The notes: generated by a model not told the origin, from the sequence alone. Positions 34,350 through 43,459 are shown, counted from the stretch's first letter. The stretch: 64,000 nucleotides of DNA from Aquamicrobium aerolatum DSM 21857 (GCF_900113935.1 NZ_FORF01000013.1:60518-124517); one strand, 5' to 3'. Made by a program: numbers and translations.

Positions 34350-34643
34350 ATGCTCGCGCTTATCCAGACCATCGTGCTCGCGCTCGATCTCTACTGGTGG
34401 ATCATCATCGCCTCGGCGATCTTCTCGTGGCTCTATGCCTTCAACGTGATCAACTCACGCAATCAGTTCGTGAACACGATCGGCAATTTCCTGTTTCGGG
34501 CGACTGAGCCGGCATTGCGGCCTATCCGCAGGATCATGCCGGATCTGGGTGGCATCGACATCTCGCCGATCATCCTGCTTCTGCTGCTGTTCTTCGTGCG
34601 CCAACTGGTCCTCACAACGGTTGCGCCGCTGCTTCTGTCCTGA
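34350..34643 (+). CDS. YggT family membrane protein
   Basis: A 97-residue protein with two hydrophobic segments (about 1-32 and 68-95) and the family motif [25 protein letters not shown] between them. The start is ATG 34350 with TAGGGAG upstream; an in-frame start 18 codons earlier is not needed. YggT relatives (CCB3 in chloroplasts) help haem insertion in cytochrome b6, and bacterial YggT has been tied to osmotic shock; the role here is unknown. It overlaps the DUF167 gene by one base, as is common for yggT-yggU. Confidence 0.9.
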   Translation: MLALIQTIVLALDLYWWIIIASAIFSWLYAFNVINSRNQFVNTIGNFLFRATEPALRPIRRIMPDLGGIDISPIILLLLLFFVRQLVLTTVAPLLLS

Positions 34644-34993
34644 TGGGTGAGGGTGCGCCCAAACCCTACCGCGTGCATGATGGTGGCGTCGACGTTTTCG
34701 TGCGCTTGACGCCGAAGTCGGCGCGAGATGCGGTTGAAGGTGTTGAGGTGGCTGATGATGGGCGCGCGCATCTGAAGGCGCGGGTTCGTGCCGTGCCGGA
34801 AAAGGGCAAGGCCAATCAGGCCCTGGTCAAGCTTGTTGCGAAAGCATTAGGCGTGCCGGCAAGCACTGTTGAGATCGTATCGGGCGACACTGCACGTTTG
34901 AAGACGTTGCGGATTGCTGGCAATCCGGACGTGCTCATCGCGGCGCTACAAGAACTCTCTTCTGCTGCTGAGCAGGCATTAAGCCGGCAATAA
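34643..34993 (+). CDS. DUF167 (YggU) family protein
   Basis: A 116-residue soluble alpha/beta protein with the DUF167 core VFVRLTPKSARDAVEG (about 18-33), RVRAVPEKGKANQALVKLVAKALGV (about 48-72, split by a turn) and VSGDTARLKTLRIAG. The ATG shares one base with the yggT stop, and both are followed by a terminator shared with the convergent ppa gene. The biochemical function is not known. Confidence 0.9.
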   Translation: MGEGAPKPYRVHDGGVDVFVRLTPKSARDAVEGVEVADDGRAHLKARVRAVPEKGKANQALVKLVAKALGVPASTVEIVSGDTARLKTLRIAGNPDVLIAALQELSSAAEQALSRQ

Positions 34994-35019
34994 AAAAGCC
35001 GCCCTGTTGAGCGGCTTTT
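34994..35019. terminator. Bidirectional terminator between yggU and ppa
   Basis: A perfect 9-base stem (AAAAGCCGC at 34994-35002, GCGGCTTTT at 35011-35019) with an 8-base loop has A runs before and T runs after, so it can stop transcription from both directions. It lies between the stops of two convergent genes. Confidence 0.85.
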
Positions 35020-35042
35020 ATCAAGATTGCAAACCTGTTGGG

Positions 35043-35570
35043 TCAGGCCTTGGCGCGCTCGATCGCTTCCACGATCATCTGACGCGCAACGTTTGCATCG
35101 CGCCAGCCGCCGATCTTTACCCACTTGCCGGGCTCCAGATCCTTGTAGTGCTCAAAGAAATGCTCGATCTGCTTGAGGGTGATTTCCGGCAGGTCGGTGT
35201 GGTTGTGAATGTTTTCGTAGCGGCGCGTCAGCTTGGGCGACGGAACCGCGATGATCTTCTCGTCCTTGCCGCCATCGTCTTCCATGATCAGGACGCCGAT
35301 CGGGCGAACATTGATCACCGAACCTGGCATCAGCGGGCGGGTGTTGCACACCAGCACGTCGATCGGGTCGCCGTCATCTGACAGCGTGTGCGGCACGAAG
35401 CCGTAATTTCCTGGATAGGTCATCGGTGTGTAAAGGAAGCGGTCGACGACGAGAACGCCGGCGTCCTTGTCCATCTCGTACTTGATCGGCTGGCCGCCGA
35501 CAGGCACTTCGATAATGACGTTTACGTCTTCAGGGGGGTTCTTGCCGATGGAGATGGCATCAATGCGCAT
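35043..35570 (-). CDS. ppa: Inorganic pyrophosphatase
   Basis: Family I soluble pyrophosphatase, 175 residues, which drives biosynthesis by hydrolysing pyrophosphate. The metal-binding signature [10 protein letters not shown] is at about 64-73, and [15 protein letters not shown] at about 30-44 is the second conserved strand. The start is ATG 35570 with AGGA upstream, where the family sequence [18 protein letters not shown] begins; an open frame continues 22 codons further upstream without family similarity. Confidence 0.96.
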   Translation of the reverse strand: MRIDAISIGKNPPEDVNVIIEVPVGGQPIKYEMDKDAGVLVVDRFLYTPMTYPGNYGFVPHTLSDDGDPIDVLVCNTRPLMPGSVINVRPIGVLIMEDDGGKDEKIIAVPSPKLTRRYENIHNHTDLPEITLKQIEHFFEHYKDLEPGKWVKIGGWRDANVARQMIVEAIERAKA

Positions 35571-35662
35571 AGACTGAGGTCCTGATCTTGCTGCGTTTGT
35601 TGCGCTGCGGATATACCGCCAGCGCGAATATTGCAATGCAGCAGCCAGATCACCCGCTCAGA

Positions 35663-36169
35663 CTATTCCCAGACGAACGCAACCTTGCGCAAAGCCTTGG
35701 CGTCAAAAACTTCGACGCCTTCCGCAATATCGCGGCCACCGGCACGCGCGTAGAAGTCGACGGCGTTGTCGTTTTCCTCAAGCGCCCACACAACAAGCCC
35801 AGCAAGCCCATGGGCTGCAAGCTTCTCCCGCGCAGCGGCAAACAGGCGGGTGCCCAGACCGATACCCTGATACTCGGGGCGGACATAGAGTTCGTAGATC
35901 TCGCCCTCTTGCGGCAATTCGCGGGCACGGTTGCGACCCAAGGTCGCGTAGCCGACCACCTCGCCGCCAATCTCGATGACGAGAACGCTGGCGGCACGAC
36001 GAATCGCGTCGGCCCACCATCGTGAGCCGCGGCGACTGAGCATTGAGCTGAGCGCCTTGTGCGGAATGATTCCAGCATAGGCACCTTTCCACGATTCATG
36101 ATGCACATCCGCGATGGAAGTTGCATCCTGTGGCTCTGCCCGTCTGATGTCGATCGTCAACGTATTCAT
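35663..36169 (-). CDS. GNAT family N-acetyltransferase
   Basis: A 168-residue acetyltransferase with the acetyl-CoA loop PEYQGIGLGTRLFAAA (about 98-113; the R/Q-x-x-G-x-G/A pattern) and the C-terminal NAVDFYARAGG stretch. The substrate is not predictable; the N-terminal HHESWKGAYAGIIP resembles the RimI/PhnO-like general subgroup. It begins 93 bases upstream of the ppa start on the same strand, but probably is independent. Confidence 0.88.
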   Translation of the reverse strand: MNTLTIDIRRAEPQDATSIADVHHESWKGAYAGIIPHKALSSMLSRRGSRWWADAIRRAASVLVIEIGGEVVGYATLGRNRARELPQEGEIYELYVRPEYQGIGLGTRLFAAAREKLAAHGLAGLVVWALEENDNAVDFYARAGGRDIAEGVEVFDAKALRKVAFVWE

Positions 36170-36340
36170 GATTTGTTAATCATAATGAACTTCCGCTGGC
36201 TCGCAAGCAAAACAGACGGACGAAAACGGTTGCGTCTTCAAACGTTGCGTAGCTGTGCTGGAGTTCAGGCGTGGCAAGGCATGATGATGATTTCGCTGGC
36301 CGGCCGGATGATTGAAATTGCGGTATCGGAGAAGCCGAAG

Positions 36341-36571
36341 ATGGATCGCGACAAGGGGAACGAGGCGGAATCACGCCGAATCATTCGCCGCGTTGATGTC
36401 GAGAGCGAAGCGACGATGGCGCGCCGGGTAACAAACCATCTGGGTGGTCACGACGCCGACCAGAATGACTGGGCGGAAGTCTGGGGAACGCGGATCGGTC
36501 GTTGGCTTGGGGTGATCCTCTTGATTTATCTCATCTGGTGGCTGATCCAGTTCATGATTGATGCGGGGTAG
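36341..36571 (+). CDS. Small tail-anchored membrane protein, unknown
   Basis: A 76-residue protein that I do not recognise. It is highly charged for the first 50 residues (RIIRRVDVESEATMARR) and ends in one hydrophobic helix (about 53-72, WLGVILLIYLIWWLIQFMI), so it would sit in the inner membrane with a cytoplasmic N-terminus. GGAG about nine bases before ATG 36341 supports this start. It ends four bases before the pdxY start, which suggests cotranscription. Confidence 0.6.
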   Translation: MDRDKGNEAESRRIIRRVDVESEATMARRVTNHLGGHDADQNDWAEVWGTRIGRWLGVILLIYLIWWLIQFMIDAG

Positions 36572-36575
36572 GGCA

Positions 36576-37463
36576 ATGGCTCGGGACATTGAAGATCTAC
36601 CTCGCGCCGTCATTGTCATTTCCAGCCATGTGGTGCGTGGATCGGTAGGTAACCGTGCAGCGGTCTTTGCGCTGGAGCAGTTGGGCTTTCCCGTCTGGGC
36701 GGTTCCGACTGTGGTGCTGCCCTGGCACCCCGGCCATGGACGAGGAACGCGGATCGTCGCGCCAGCTGCCGAGTTCGACGCGCTCATGCATGACTTGCAG
36801 ACAGCTCCATGGCTGGGGGAGATTGGAGCGGTTCTGTCGGGCTATCTCGGAGATGCTGCGCAGGCGAGCGCGGTAGCCGGGCTGGTGGAGGCAGTGAAGC
36901 GCCGCAATCCGAATGCGATTTACATGTGCGATCCGGTTTGCGGAGATGTCGGTGGCCTCTATGTCCCGGATGCAACGGCCAAAGCAATGCGCGATCGTTT
37001 GTTGCCGCTGGCGGATATCGCCACGCCCAACCGCTTTGAATTGCAGTGGCTCTGCGGCGGCAAGGAATTGCCTTCCAATCAAGCGCTTGCAGAGGCGGCC
37101 CTTGAGCTGGGGGTCGAGAAAACCCTGGTCACGTCATCGCATGGATTGATGGCGGGTTCGATTGGCAATTTGCTGGTGTCGCACAAGGAAGTGCTGCTGG
37201 CCGAGCACCGCGCAATTTCAGATGTTCCCAGCGGTACAGGAGACTTGGCTGCAGCGCTTTTTCTTGGACATATGATGGAAGGGCTGAAAGCCGAAAAGGC
37301 GTTGCAGATGACTGCCGCATCGGTGTTTGAGATGGCCGCGCGAGCAGTCAAGCGCGGAGCCGATCAGCTGATGCTTCAGACCGATGCCCATGCGCTGGTG
37401 CACCCAATGGCGATGGTCCAGACAAGGCGACTGATGACCTCTGGTGGGGGCCGGCGCGCCTGA
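36576..37463 (+). CDS. pdxY: Pyridoxal kinase
   Basis: A 295-residue ribokinase-like enzyme that phosphorylates pyridoxal in vitamin B6 salvage. Diagnostic stretches are VVRGSVGNRAAVFALEQLGFPVWAVPTVVLPWHPGH at about 21-56 (split in two by the substrate loop), GYLGDAAQ, YMCDPVCGD and the catalytic anion hole VPSGTGDLAAALFLG with its aspartate. The ATG at 36576 is preceded by GGTAGGG; starts up to six codons earlier are possible. The family also includes PdxK; naming it pdxY follows the substrate region and length. Confidence 0.9.
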   Translation: MARDIEDLPRAVIVISSHVVRGSVGNRAAVFALEQLGFPVWAVPTVVLPWHPGHGRGTRIVAPAAEFDALMHDLQTAPWLGEIGAVLSGYLGDAAQASAVAGLVEAVKRRNPNAIYMCDPVCGDVGGLYVPDATAKAMRDRLLPLADIATPNRFELQWLCGGKELPSNQALAEAALELGVEKTLVTSSHGLMAGSIGNLLVSHKEVLLAEHRAISDVPSGTGDLAAALFLGHMMEGLKAEKALQMTAASVFEMAARAVKRGADQLMLQTDAHALVHPMAMVQTRRLMTSGGGRRA

Positions 37464-37574
37464 GCGTTTGTGAACGACTGCGAGCATCACACGCACGGAT
37501 TGTTCGATTTTGTCTTTTTCTCCAGCCTCACATCTTGTATCGGGATGTTAAGAAAACAGAGCCAAGGTGCCCCG

Positions 37575-38219
37575 ATGAAACATTTGCCCGACAGACTGCT
37601 GGATGGATACCACGCCTTTATGGGTGGTCGCTATGCGTCCGAGAGCGATCGATACCGCGCGCTGGCGAAGGAAGGTCAGGAGCCGCAGACGATGGTGATC
37701 GCATGCTGCGATTCCCGCGCTGCCCCTGAAACCATCTTTGATTGTGGGCCCGGCGAATTGTTCGTGATGCGTAATGTGGCAAATCTCGTGCCACCTTATG
37801 AGCCTGATGGCCGCCATCACGCTACCTCGGCTGCGCTCGAATATGCCGTCCAAAGCCTCAAGGTGAAGCACATCGTCGTGCTGGGGCATGGCCGTTGCGG
37901 CGGTATTGGCGCGGCGCTCAACCCGGCGGCAGAGCCGCTGGCGCCGGGCGATTTCATCGGACAGTGGATGGGGCTGGTATCACCAGCGGCAGACGCGGTT
38001 TCGGGAAATACCATGATGACCAGCGGTGAACGCCAGACGGCGCTGGAGCGCATTTCGATCCGGTTTTCGATCGGTAATCTGCGTACATTCCCCTATATCG
38101 CTGAGCGTGAGCAGAATGGAGGCCTCAGCCTCCATGGTGCGTGGTTCGACATCTCGACCGGCGAATTGTGGGCGATGAACCACGACACTGGTGACTTCGA
38201 ACGTCCCGACGTTGATTGA
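37575..38219 (+). CDS. Beta-class carbonic anhydrase
   Basis: A 214-residue zinc enzyme that interconverts CO2 and bicarbonate. The zinc ligands are C45, H105 and C108 (ACCDSR and GHGRCGG), with the Asp46-Arg48 dyad. The N-terminal MKHLPDRLLDGYHAFMGGRY is usual for rhizobial members. I start at ATG 37575; an open frame reaches back to 37470 but lacks family similarity there. It stands alone, with no cyanate or sulfate genes beside it. Confidence 0.94.
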   Translation: MKHLPDRLLDGYHAFMGGRYASESDRYRALAKEGQEPQTMVIACCDSRAAPETIFDCGPGELFVMRNVANLVPPYEPDGRHHATSAALEYAVQSLKVKHIVVLGHGRCGGIGAALNPAAEPLAPGDFIGQWMGLVSPAADAVSGNTMMTSGERQTALERISIRFSIGNLRTFPYIAEREQNGGLSLHGAWFDISTGELWAMNHDTGDFERPDVD

Positions 38220-38232
38220 TATTCTTTCGGTA

Positions 38233-38259
38233 CGCCGTCCGCCTATTGGGCGGGCGGCG
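38233..38259. terminator. Stable hairpin at the convergent end of the carbonic anhydrase and MFS genes
   Basis: An 11-base stem with one G-T pair (38233-38243 with 38249-38259) and a 5-base loop. It overlaps the stop of the minus-strand transporter. No T run follows in either direction, so termination efficiency is uncertain. Confidence 0.45.
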
Positions 38260-39508
38260 CGGAACTGCCGTCAGGGCTGCGTGTCAGAACCATGTTCGCC
38301 ATTGCAGGCTCGGGCAAGGAGCGCCACCAGACCCAGCATCCGATTGCAGTGAAGCCCAGGCCTGGCACGACGGTTGCCAAAGCGGTCACAGGGTCGGAAA
38401 ACAGCCCTGACAACAACCCTCCGACAAGTCCTCCGCCCATTTGCATGAAGCCGCCCAGCGCTGCAGCAGCCCCTGCAATGTGAGGGAATGGTGCAAGTGA
38501 GGCTGTCGACATTCCGGGCATCAGGAACGCCGTACCGAAAGCGTAGATGGCTACCGGGCCCATCACTGTCAGTACGGTTGGCTCTGTGACCCGCAGCACG
38601 ACGGCAAGAGCAATGCTGCCGATCGCAATGGCGACAAGGCCGAAGGGCATGATGGCCACGCCGCCGTAGCGGCGCATCGCCCGCCGGACAACCAGAGAGC
38701 CGACAAAAAACGCCCCCGATTGTCCAAGCATGCTGAAGCCGAATGCTGTCGGTGAAAGGCCGACGCGTTCCATCATGATGAATGGCAGCACGACCGCAAG
38801 TGTGTAGAATGCGCCAATCGAGCCGCCGAGTACCAGCGCGGATGACATAAAGTACCCACTACTCAGTAACTGCAGATAGGATCGTCCGAGTGCTTTTGGA
38901 CGAATGCGGGAAAGGTCCCGACTGACGGTTTCCGCAAGCCCGCGATGCATGACAATAATCACCGCAACACCAAAGATCACCATCAAGACGAAAATCGATT
39001 GCCACCCGAAAAGCTGCATTGTCACGCCGCCGAGTGAGGGGGCGAAAGCCGGGCCAATTCCAAGGATCAGTCCGATCAGGTTCATGATCCTGGCGGAGCT
39101 TTCGTTGGTGAAGAGATCCCGCACGATGGCGCGCGAAACCGCTACACCCGCTGCCCCGCCAATTCCTTGCAGAAAGCGTGCCGCAATCAGCCACTCAATG
39201 GAGGGCGCAAAAAGTGCAAGGACACTGGCTGCCAGATAGATAGACATGAATGCCATGATGATTGGCCGGCGGCCGAAGCCATCCGAAAGTGGCCCGCAAA
39301 TCAGCTGCGCCAGAGCAAAGCCGGCAAAATACATCGACAATGTCAGCTTGACGGTCGAGTGCGTCGTACCGAAGACATGGACGATCTCCGGCATTGCGGG
39401 CGTGAACAAGGCGAGCGAAATTGGGCCGACGGCGACCATCAAGGCTCCGAGAAGGCTCACCCGGCGTTCACTCATTGCCGGAGCGAGAGGCTTGGAATAT
39501 GCATTCAT
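38243..39508 (-). CDS. MFS multidrug efflux transporter, Bcr/CflA family
   Basis: A 421-residue, 12-helix drug/proton antiporter. The motif A variant GPLSDGFGRRP lies near residue 70, and the Bcr/CflA opening LGALMVAVGPISLALFTPAMPEI at about 20-42 is typical. The ATG at 39508 overlaps the marR stop by four bases, so both are made from one transcript and the MarR protein is probably its repressor. The drug range cannot be predicted. Confidence 0.9.
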   Translation of the reverse strand: MNAYSKPLAPAMSERRVSLLGALMVAVGPISLALFTPAMPEIVHVFGTTHSTVKLTLSMYFAGFALAQLICGPLSDGFGRRPIIMAFMSIYLAASVLALFAPSIEWLIAARFLQGIGGAAGVAVSRAIVRDLFTNESSARIMNLIGLILGIGPAFAPSLGGVTMQLFGWQSIFVLMVIFGVAVIIVMHRGLAETVSRDLSRIRPKALGRSYLQLLSSGYFMSSALVLGGSIGAFYTLAVVLPFIMMERVGLSPTAFGFSMLGQSGAFFVGSLVVRRAMRRYGGVAIMPFGLVAIAIGSIALAVVLRVTEPTVLTVMGPVAIYAFGTAFLMPGMSTASLAPFPHIAGAAAALGGFMQMGGGLVGGLLSGLFSDPVTALATVVPGLGFTAIGCWVWWRSLPEPAMANMVLTRSPDGSSAPPAQ

Positions 39509-39978
39509 GCTTTTGACGTTCCTTTGGGGCATTCCGGGCGCATTTCAATGAGGCAGTTACGCATCTGCATAAGGCTCTGACGTAGCTGTTCCATCTTCTG
39601 AGGGTCGATTGTAGCGGACATGTCCGCGCGTAATTGTGCCCCGATCCTGAGGATTTCCTGTATGATCGGTTCCGCCTCCGGTCTTACGCTGACAAGCTTG
39701 GCTCGTCGGTCCGAAGGGTCGGCAGTGCGGCTGAGGAGTCCGCGCTCCTCGAGGCGGTCAAGATAGGTTGACAAGGTCATGGCCTCCAGCCCCATGCGTT
39801 CGGCAAGAACCGCCTGGCGTACGGGGCCGGCCTTCGAGACGCTGAAAAGAACGCGCGCCTCGCCGGGGGTGAGGCCAATTCCAACGCCGCTTGTGCGCCT
39901 GTCGAATTCCGCACGCATCAGGCGTGCGACATCGGTGATCACAAAGCTGATCGTGTTGTGATAAATTTCCGGGGGCAT
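39505..39978 (-). CDS. MarR family transcriptional regulator
   Basis: A 157-residue winged helix repressor. The DNA-binding core is LTPGEARVLFSVSKAG followed by QAVLAERMGLEAMTLSTYLDRLEERGLLSR (about 36-82, in two helices), then the wing DPSDRRAKLVSV. N- and C-terminal helices form the dimer. It overlaps the MFS efflux gene and has an inverted repeat 15 bases upstream of its start, so it likely represses its own efflux operon until a drug-like ligand binds. Confidence 0.92.
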   Translation of the reverse strand: MPPEIYHNTISFVITDVARLMRAEFDRRTSGVGIGLTPGEARVLFSVSKAGPVRQAVLAERMGLEAMTLSTYLDRLEERGLLSRTADPSDRRAKLVSVRPEAEPIIQEILRIGAQLRADMSATIDPQKMEQLRQSLMQMRNCLIEMRPECPKGTSKA

Positions 39979-39992
39979 TGTAATCCACTCTT

Positions 39993-40013
39993 ATAATAAG
40001 CGTTGCTTACTAT
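39993..40013 (-). promoter_or_regulatory. Inverted-repeat operator candidate for the marR-MFS operon
   Basis: On the minus strand, ATAGTAAGC-AAC-GCTTATTAT has 9-base arms that match at eight positions, a size and A/T-rich form typical of MarR sites. It lies 15 bases upstream of the marR ATG. Confidence 0.55.
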
Positions 40014-40109
40014 TGATGGGATGACCGGTCAAGCGGCGCGGTGGGTTGCAGGCGCGGTTGTGTGCGCATAAGTCAGCAAGATCGCCATTGCGGATTTCAG
40101 GAGATAAGC

Positions 40110-42164
40110 ATGTCGGAAGTTGTTGTTGATCTTGCCAGCGATCCATTGACCGATTGGCGCGGACCGCTCGGTCTGCCGGATTTTAACGCGATTTCGGACG
40201 ACCAGTTTGGCCCCGTGTTCAATGCGGCGCTGGCAGCCCATGAGCGCGAGATTGCGGCGATTGCCAACAATGTCGACGCTCCGACGATTGCTAATCTGCT
40301 TGAGGCACTCGAATTGGCTGGCGAGGCGCTTGGTCGCGTTTCTGCGATTTTCTGGTGCCGTGCGGGCGCGCATACCAATCCGCAATTGCAGGCGCTTGAG
40401 CGAGAGATCGCTCCCAGAATGTCGCGCCACTTCTCCGCTGTTTACATGAACGATGCTTTGTTTTCACGCATCGATACGCTTTATGGCCAACGCGAAGCGC
40501 TGGGGCTGGATGTGGAAACGGGCAGGGTTCTCGAGAAAACCTGGAAGCGTTTCGTTAAAGCCGGTGCGCGGCTGGGAGCGGCCGAAAAGAAACGCCTTTC
40601 CGGCATTGGAGAGAGGTTGGCTACGCTTGGCGCTGAGTTCGGCCAGAACGTGCTGGCCGATGAGGCAGGGTGGGCTTTGTTTCTCGATGAGGGAGAAGAT
40701 CTTGCCGGGTTGCCGGAATTTCTCCGCGATGCGATGGCTGAAGCGGCCACGTCTCGTCACCAGAAGGGGCGATATGCGGTCACACTTTCTCGCTCGATCG
40801 TCGAGCCTTTCCTGACTTTTTCTGCCAGAGCCGACCTGCGGGCGAAGGTTTTTGACGCCTTTGTCAAACGGGGGGAAATGGGTGGAGAGACCGACAACAC
40901 GTCGATCGTACGCGAGACGCTGGAATTGCGCGCGGAAAAGGCGCGTCTGCTCGGATATGACAGTTTTGCTGCTTTCAAACTCGACGACACGATGGCCAAG
41001 ACGCCTTCCGCCGTTATGGATCTGTTGCTGCCTGTGTGGAAAAGCGCTTTGGCCAAGGCTGAAGCTGACAAGGCTCAATTGCAGCGCCTGGCGCAGCACT
41101 CGGGTAGCAACGGCCCCATTGCAGCTGCGGACTGGCGTTATTGGCAGGAAAAGCTGCGGGCTGAAAAATACACCTTTGATGAGGCTGAGCTCAAGCCGTA
41201 CCTGCAGTTGGACAACATGATCGCAGCTTGCTTCGATGTCGCAGAGCGGTTGTTCGACTTGCGGTTCGAGGAGCTGGAAGGCGTGTCTGGGTGGCATGAG
41301 GACGTGCGGGTCTTTGAGGTTCGGAACGCTGACGGATCGCACCGCGCAACTTTTCTTGCCGACTATTTCAATCGACCATCAAAGCGGTCTGGAGCGTGGA
41401 TGAGCGCGTTGCAGAGCGGCTACAAGCTGGGCAAGGGCGCGGCGCCGATCATCTACAACGTCATGAATTTCGCCAAGCCGTCCGAGGGGCGGCCCGCGCT
41501 TCTCTCCATTGATGATGCGCGCACCTTGTTCCATGAGTTCGGCCATGCGCTCCACGGCATGTTGACCGAAGCAAGATGGCCTTCTGTGTCGGGTACGGCA
41601 GTCTCTCGCGATTTTGTCGAATTGCCCTCGCAGCTTTACGAGCACTGGTTGACCGTGCCTGAAATTCTGCAAAAGCATGCGCGGCACTATCGCACGGGCG
41701 AGCCGATGCCTGCTGCACTTCTCGACAAGATGCTGGCCGCTCGCACGTTCAATGCGGGCTTCGCGACCGTCGAGTTCACGGCATCCGCGCTTATCGATAT
41801 GGCGTACCATGCGAAAGAAGAGGCACCCGAACATCCGCTGGAGTTCGAGGCTAGCACGCTGGCAGATTTGTCGATGCCAGCCGAAATCGTCATGCGCCAC
41901 CGCACGCCGCACTTTCTCCATGTGTTCTCTGGCGATGGATACTCTGCCGGCTACTATTCCTATATGTGGTCGGAGGTGCTGGATGCGGACGCGTTCTCAG
42001 CCTTTGAGGAAACCGGTGACGTGTTCGATGCCGCGACAGCGAAAAAATTGCGCGAGTACATTTATGCTGCTGGCGGGACGCGCGATCCGCAAGAACTATA
42101 TTTGGCCTTCAGGGGAAAGATGCCATCGCCGGTGGCGATGATGGAAAAGCGCGGGCTTTCCTGA
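40110..42164 (+). CDS. M3 family oligopeptidase (oligopeptidase A/Dcp type)
   Basis: A 684-residue zinc metallopeptidase that degrades short peptides in the cytoplasm. The HEFGH zinc motif is at about residues 475-479, inside TLFHEFGHALHGML, and the third ligand region FEASTLADLSMPAEIV lies about 100 residues later. The C-terminal SGDGYSAGYYSYMWSEVLDADAF is a strong M3 marker. The start is ATG 40110 with AGGAG upstream. Whether it acts as a dipeptidyl carboxypeptidase or an oligopeptidase A is not clear from sequence. Confidence 0.92.
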   Translation: MSEVVVDLASDPLTDWRGPLGLPDFNAISDDQFGPVFNAALAAHEREIAAIANNVDAPTIANLLEALELAGEALGRVSAIFWCRAGAHTNPQLQALEREIAPRMSRHFSAVYMNDALFSRIDTLYGQREALGLDVETGRVLEKTWKRFVKAGARLGAAEKKRLSGIGERLATLGAEFGQNVLADEAGWALFLDEGEDLAGLPEFLRDAMAEAATSRHQKGRYAVTLSRSIVEPFLTFSARADLRAKVFDAFVKRGEMGGETDNTSIVRETLELRAEKARLLGYDSFAAFKLDDTMAKTPSAVMDLLLPVWKSALAKAEADKAQLQRLAQHSGSNGPIAAADWRYWQEKLRAEKYTFDEAELKPYLQLDNMIAACFDVAERLFDLRFEELEGVSGWHEDVRVFEVRNADGSHRATFLADYFNRPSKRSGAWMSALQSGYKLGKGAAPIIYNVMNFAKPSEGRPALLSIDDARTLFHEFGHALHGMLTEARWPSVSGTAVSRDFVELPSQLYEHWLTVPEILQKHARHYRTGEPMPAALLDKMLAARTFNAGFATVEFTASALIDMAYHAKEEAPEHPLEFEASTLADLSMPAEIVMRHRTPHFLHVFSGDGYSAGYYSYMWSEVLDADAFSAFEETGDVFDAATAKKLREYIYAAGGTRDPQELYLAFRGKMPSPVAMMEKRGLS

Positions 42165-42318
42165 GCCAAACTGACGTAAATTGCCGATAGCGGCCCTCAA
42201 GCTAGGTAATTGGGGGCCGATACCGAGGTTTGTCGGCCACAAAGTTACGTCGCCATAAGAGTGTGCGCGAATACCGGAGCATAAAGCGAGTGAGCGAAGC
42301 CGAAAGATCGCGACTTCT

Positions 42319-42570
42319 TTAGCAGGGGCGCAGGATCCCGCGCCGTGCAGGGTCAGCACAAGCTGGCACGGAATTCGCGATGCCGGAGCTGCGTGGTCCG
42401 GTAATCATGGTGAAATCGACGCCGTCTGCACCAATGGTGAAGTGGGCGTCTGAAAGGACTTCGCTACTGATTGTCGAGCCCGAAGGGGCAGATATCGCCA
42501 CGCTGACACCGATCAGCGCAGGCACGACGCTGGCGGCCAGAAATTTGAGAGTCCACGCGGGCAACTGCAT
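42319..42570 (-). CDS. Small exported protein, unknown
   Basis: An 83-residue protein that I do not recognise. A hydrophobic stretch at about 8-28 (TLKFLAASVVPALIGVSVAIS) looks like a signal peptide or anchor. GAGG lies seven bases before ATG 42570. The C-terminal half has two cysteines (in PACADP and RPC at the end), which could bond in the periplasm. The coding call rests on the ribosome-binding site and the exported N-terminus, so it is moderate. Confidence 0.55.
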   Translation of the reverse strand: MQLPAWTLKFLAASVVPALIGVSVAISAPSGSTISSEVLSDAHFTIGADGVDFTMITGPRSSGIANSVPACADPARRGILRPC

Positions 42571-42964
42571 CGTCAAGCCTCATTCGGGATCGCCGAAACG
42601 ATGCCCTGAATTTTAGCACCGGCGCTCCGAGTACTAAAATTAGCGAGCAGATGTTAACAATTCATCAAGGATGAGAGCGGCCCCGGAGCATCAGCAGATC
42701 CGGAGCCGTTCCGCGCGGCGACGTCGCCCCCCAGCACCAACGCGCGCGCGATTCACATCCATCAGCCTGCCCAAAGGCAGAGGGCTGCAGCTCCTTTGAC
42801 TATAGCCAAAGAGCGCTGAAGCCCAACCCGTCAAGCAAATCTCAGTAGAGTACATCCTGAATACAATGCTTGAAAGAAGGCGGCATAATGCAGATGCCGT
42901 CGACACTAATATAGAGGGCATTGTGATTAAAACTGGGAACAGACTGTTCACTGTTTGTAGACAG
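42571..42964. other. Intergenic region with two inverted repeats
   Basis: This 394-base gap shows no convincing gene. ATTTTAG at 42610-42616 and CTAAAAT at 42634-42640 are a 7-base inverted repeat 40-70 bases upstream of the small exported protein and could be an operator. A hairpin with 10-base arms and one mismatch lies at 42678-42708, with no T run. A weak open frame at 42691-42951 lacks any coding sign. Confidence 0.4.
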
Positions 42965-43459
42965 TCATGTGGCGCGAGCAGCTTCCGCTCTTTGCTTCAG
43001 AGCGCGGTTCAAGGCTTCGAAGTCCTGCCGGAACTGCTCAATGTTGATGAACCACAGACCGATCCCGCGAAACGATTCCTTCTGGATGAAATGTGTGCCG
43101 CCATTTTGGGGGGCGAGCAGAAATGTGTGCTCACCATCGAATAGGCGTGGAAGAAACAAACGTCCCAGCCAGCGCAGTTCCCGTTCTGGCTGGACCGAAA
43201 CCACAACCGGACGAAATGTCATCTCTTTCCCTTTGGACGGGCGCATGACGTTGGTCAATCGTTCTCCTTCTTGCAATTGACCGCTCATCGACACGAGAAA
43301 TGGATTCCAGTCGGCGTGGCCGTCGACGTCGCTGAGTATGTCCCAAACCAATGCGGGCGGCGCGTCGATCTGGATCGAGGTTTCCAGTTCCGCTTTCGGC
43401 GCGAAGATGAAAAGGCCTGCGAGGATCGCAGCTATCAGGGCGATGATGGAAATCAGCAT
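42965..43459 (-). CDS. SRPBCC family protein with an N-terminal membrane anchor
   Basis: A 164-residue protein: one N-terminal helix (about 2-20), then a START/SRPBCC-type ligand-binding fold (about 26-160). Markers are SIQIDAPPALVWDILSDVDGHADWNPF and the closing THFIQKESFRGIG region. Such folds bind lipids or other hydrophobic molecules; the ligand is unknown. It is divergent from a LysR regulator with 81 bases between, so it may be that regulator's target. Confidence 0.85.
   Translation of the reverse strand: MLISIIALIAAILAGLFIFAPKAELETSIQIDAPPALVWDILSDVDGHADWNPFLVSMSGQLQEGERLTNVMRPSKGKEMTFRPVVVSVQPERELRWLGRLFLPRLFDGEHTFLLAPQNGGTHFIQKESFRGIGLWFINIEQFRQDFEALNRALKQRAEAARAT

Noticed and set aside
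42691..42951. An 86-codon open frame on the minus strand in an intergenic region
   Set aside because: No ribosome-binding site, no domain, and a low-complexity basic C-terminus; it spans the start of a hairpin region.
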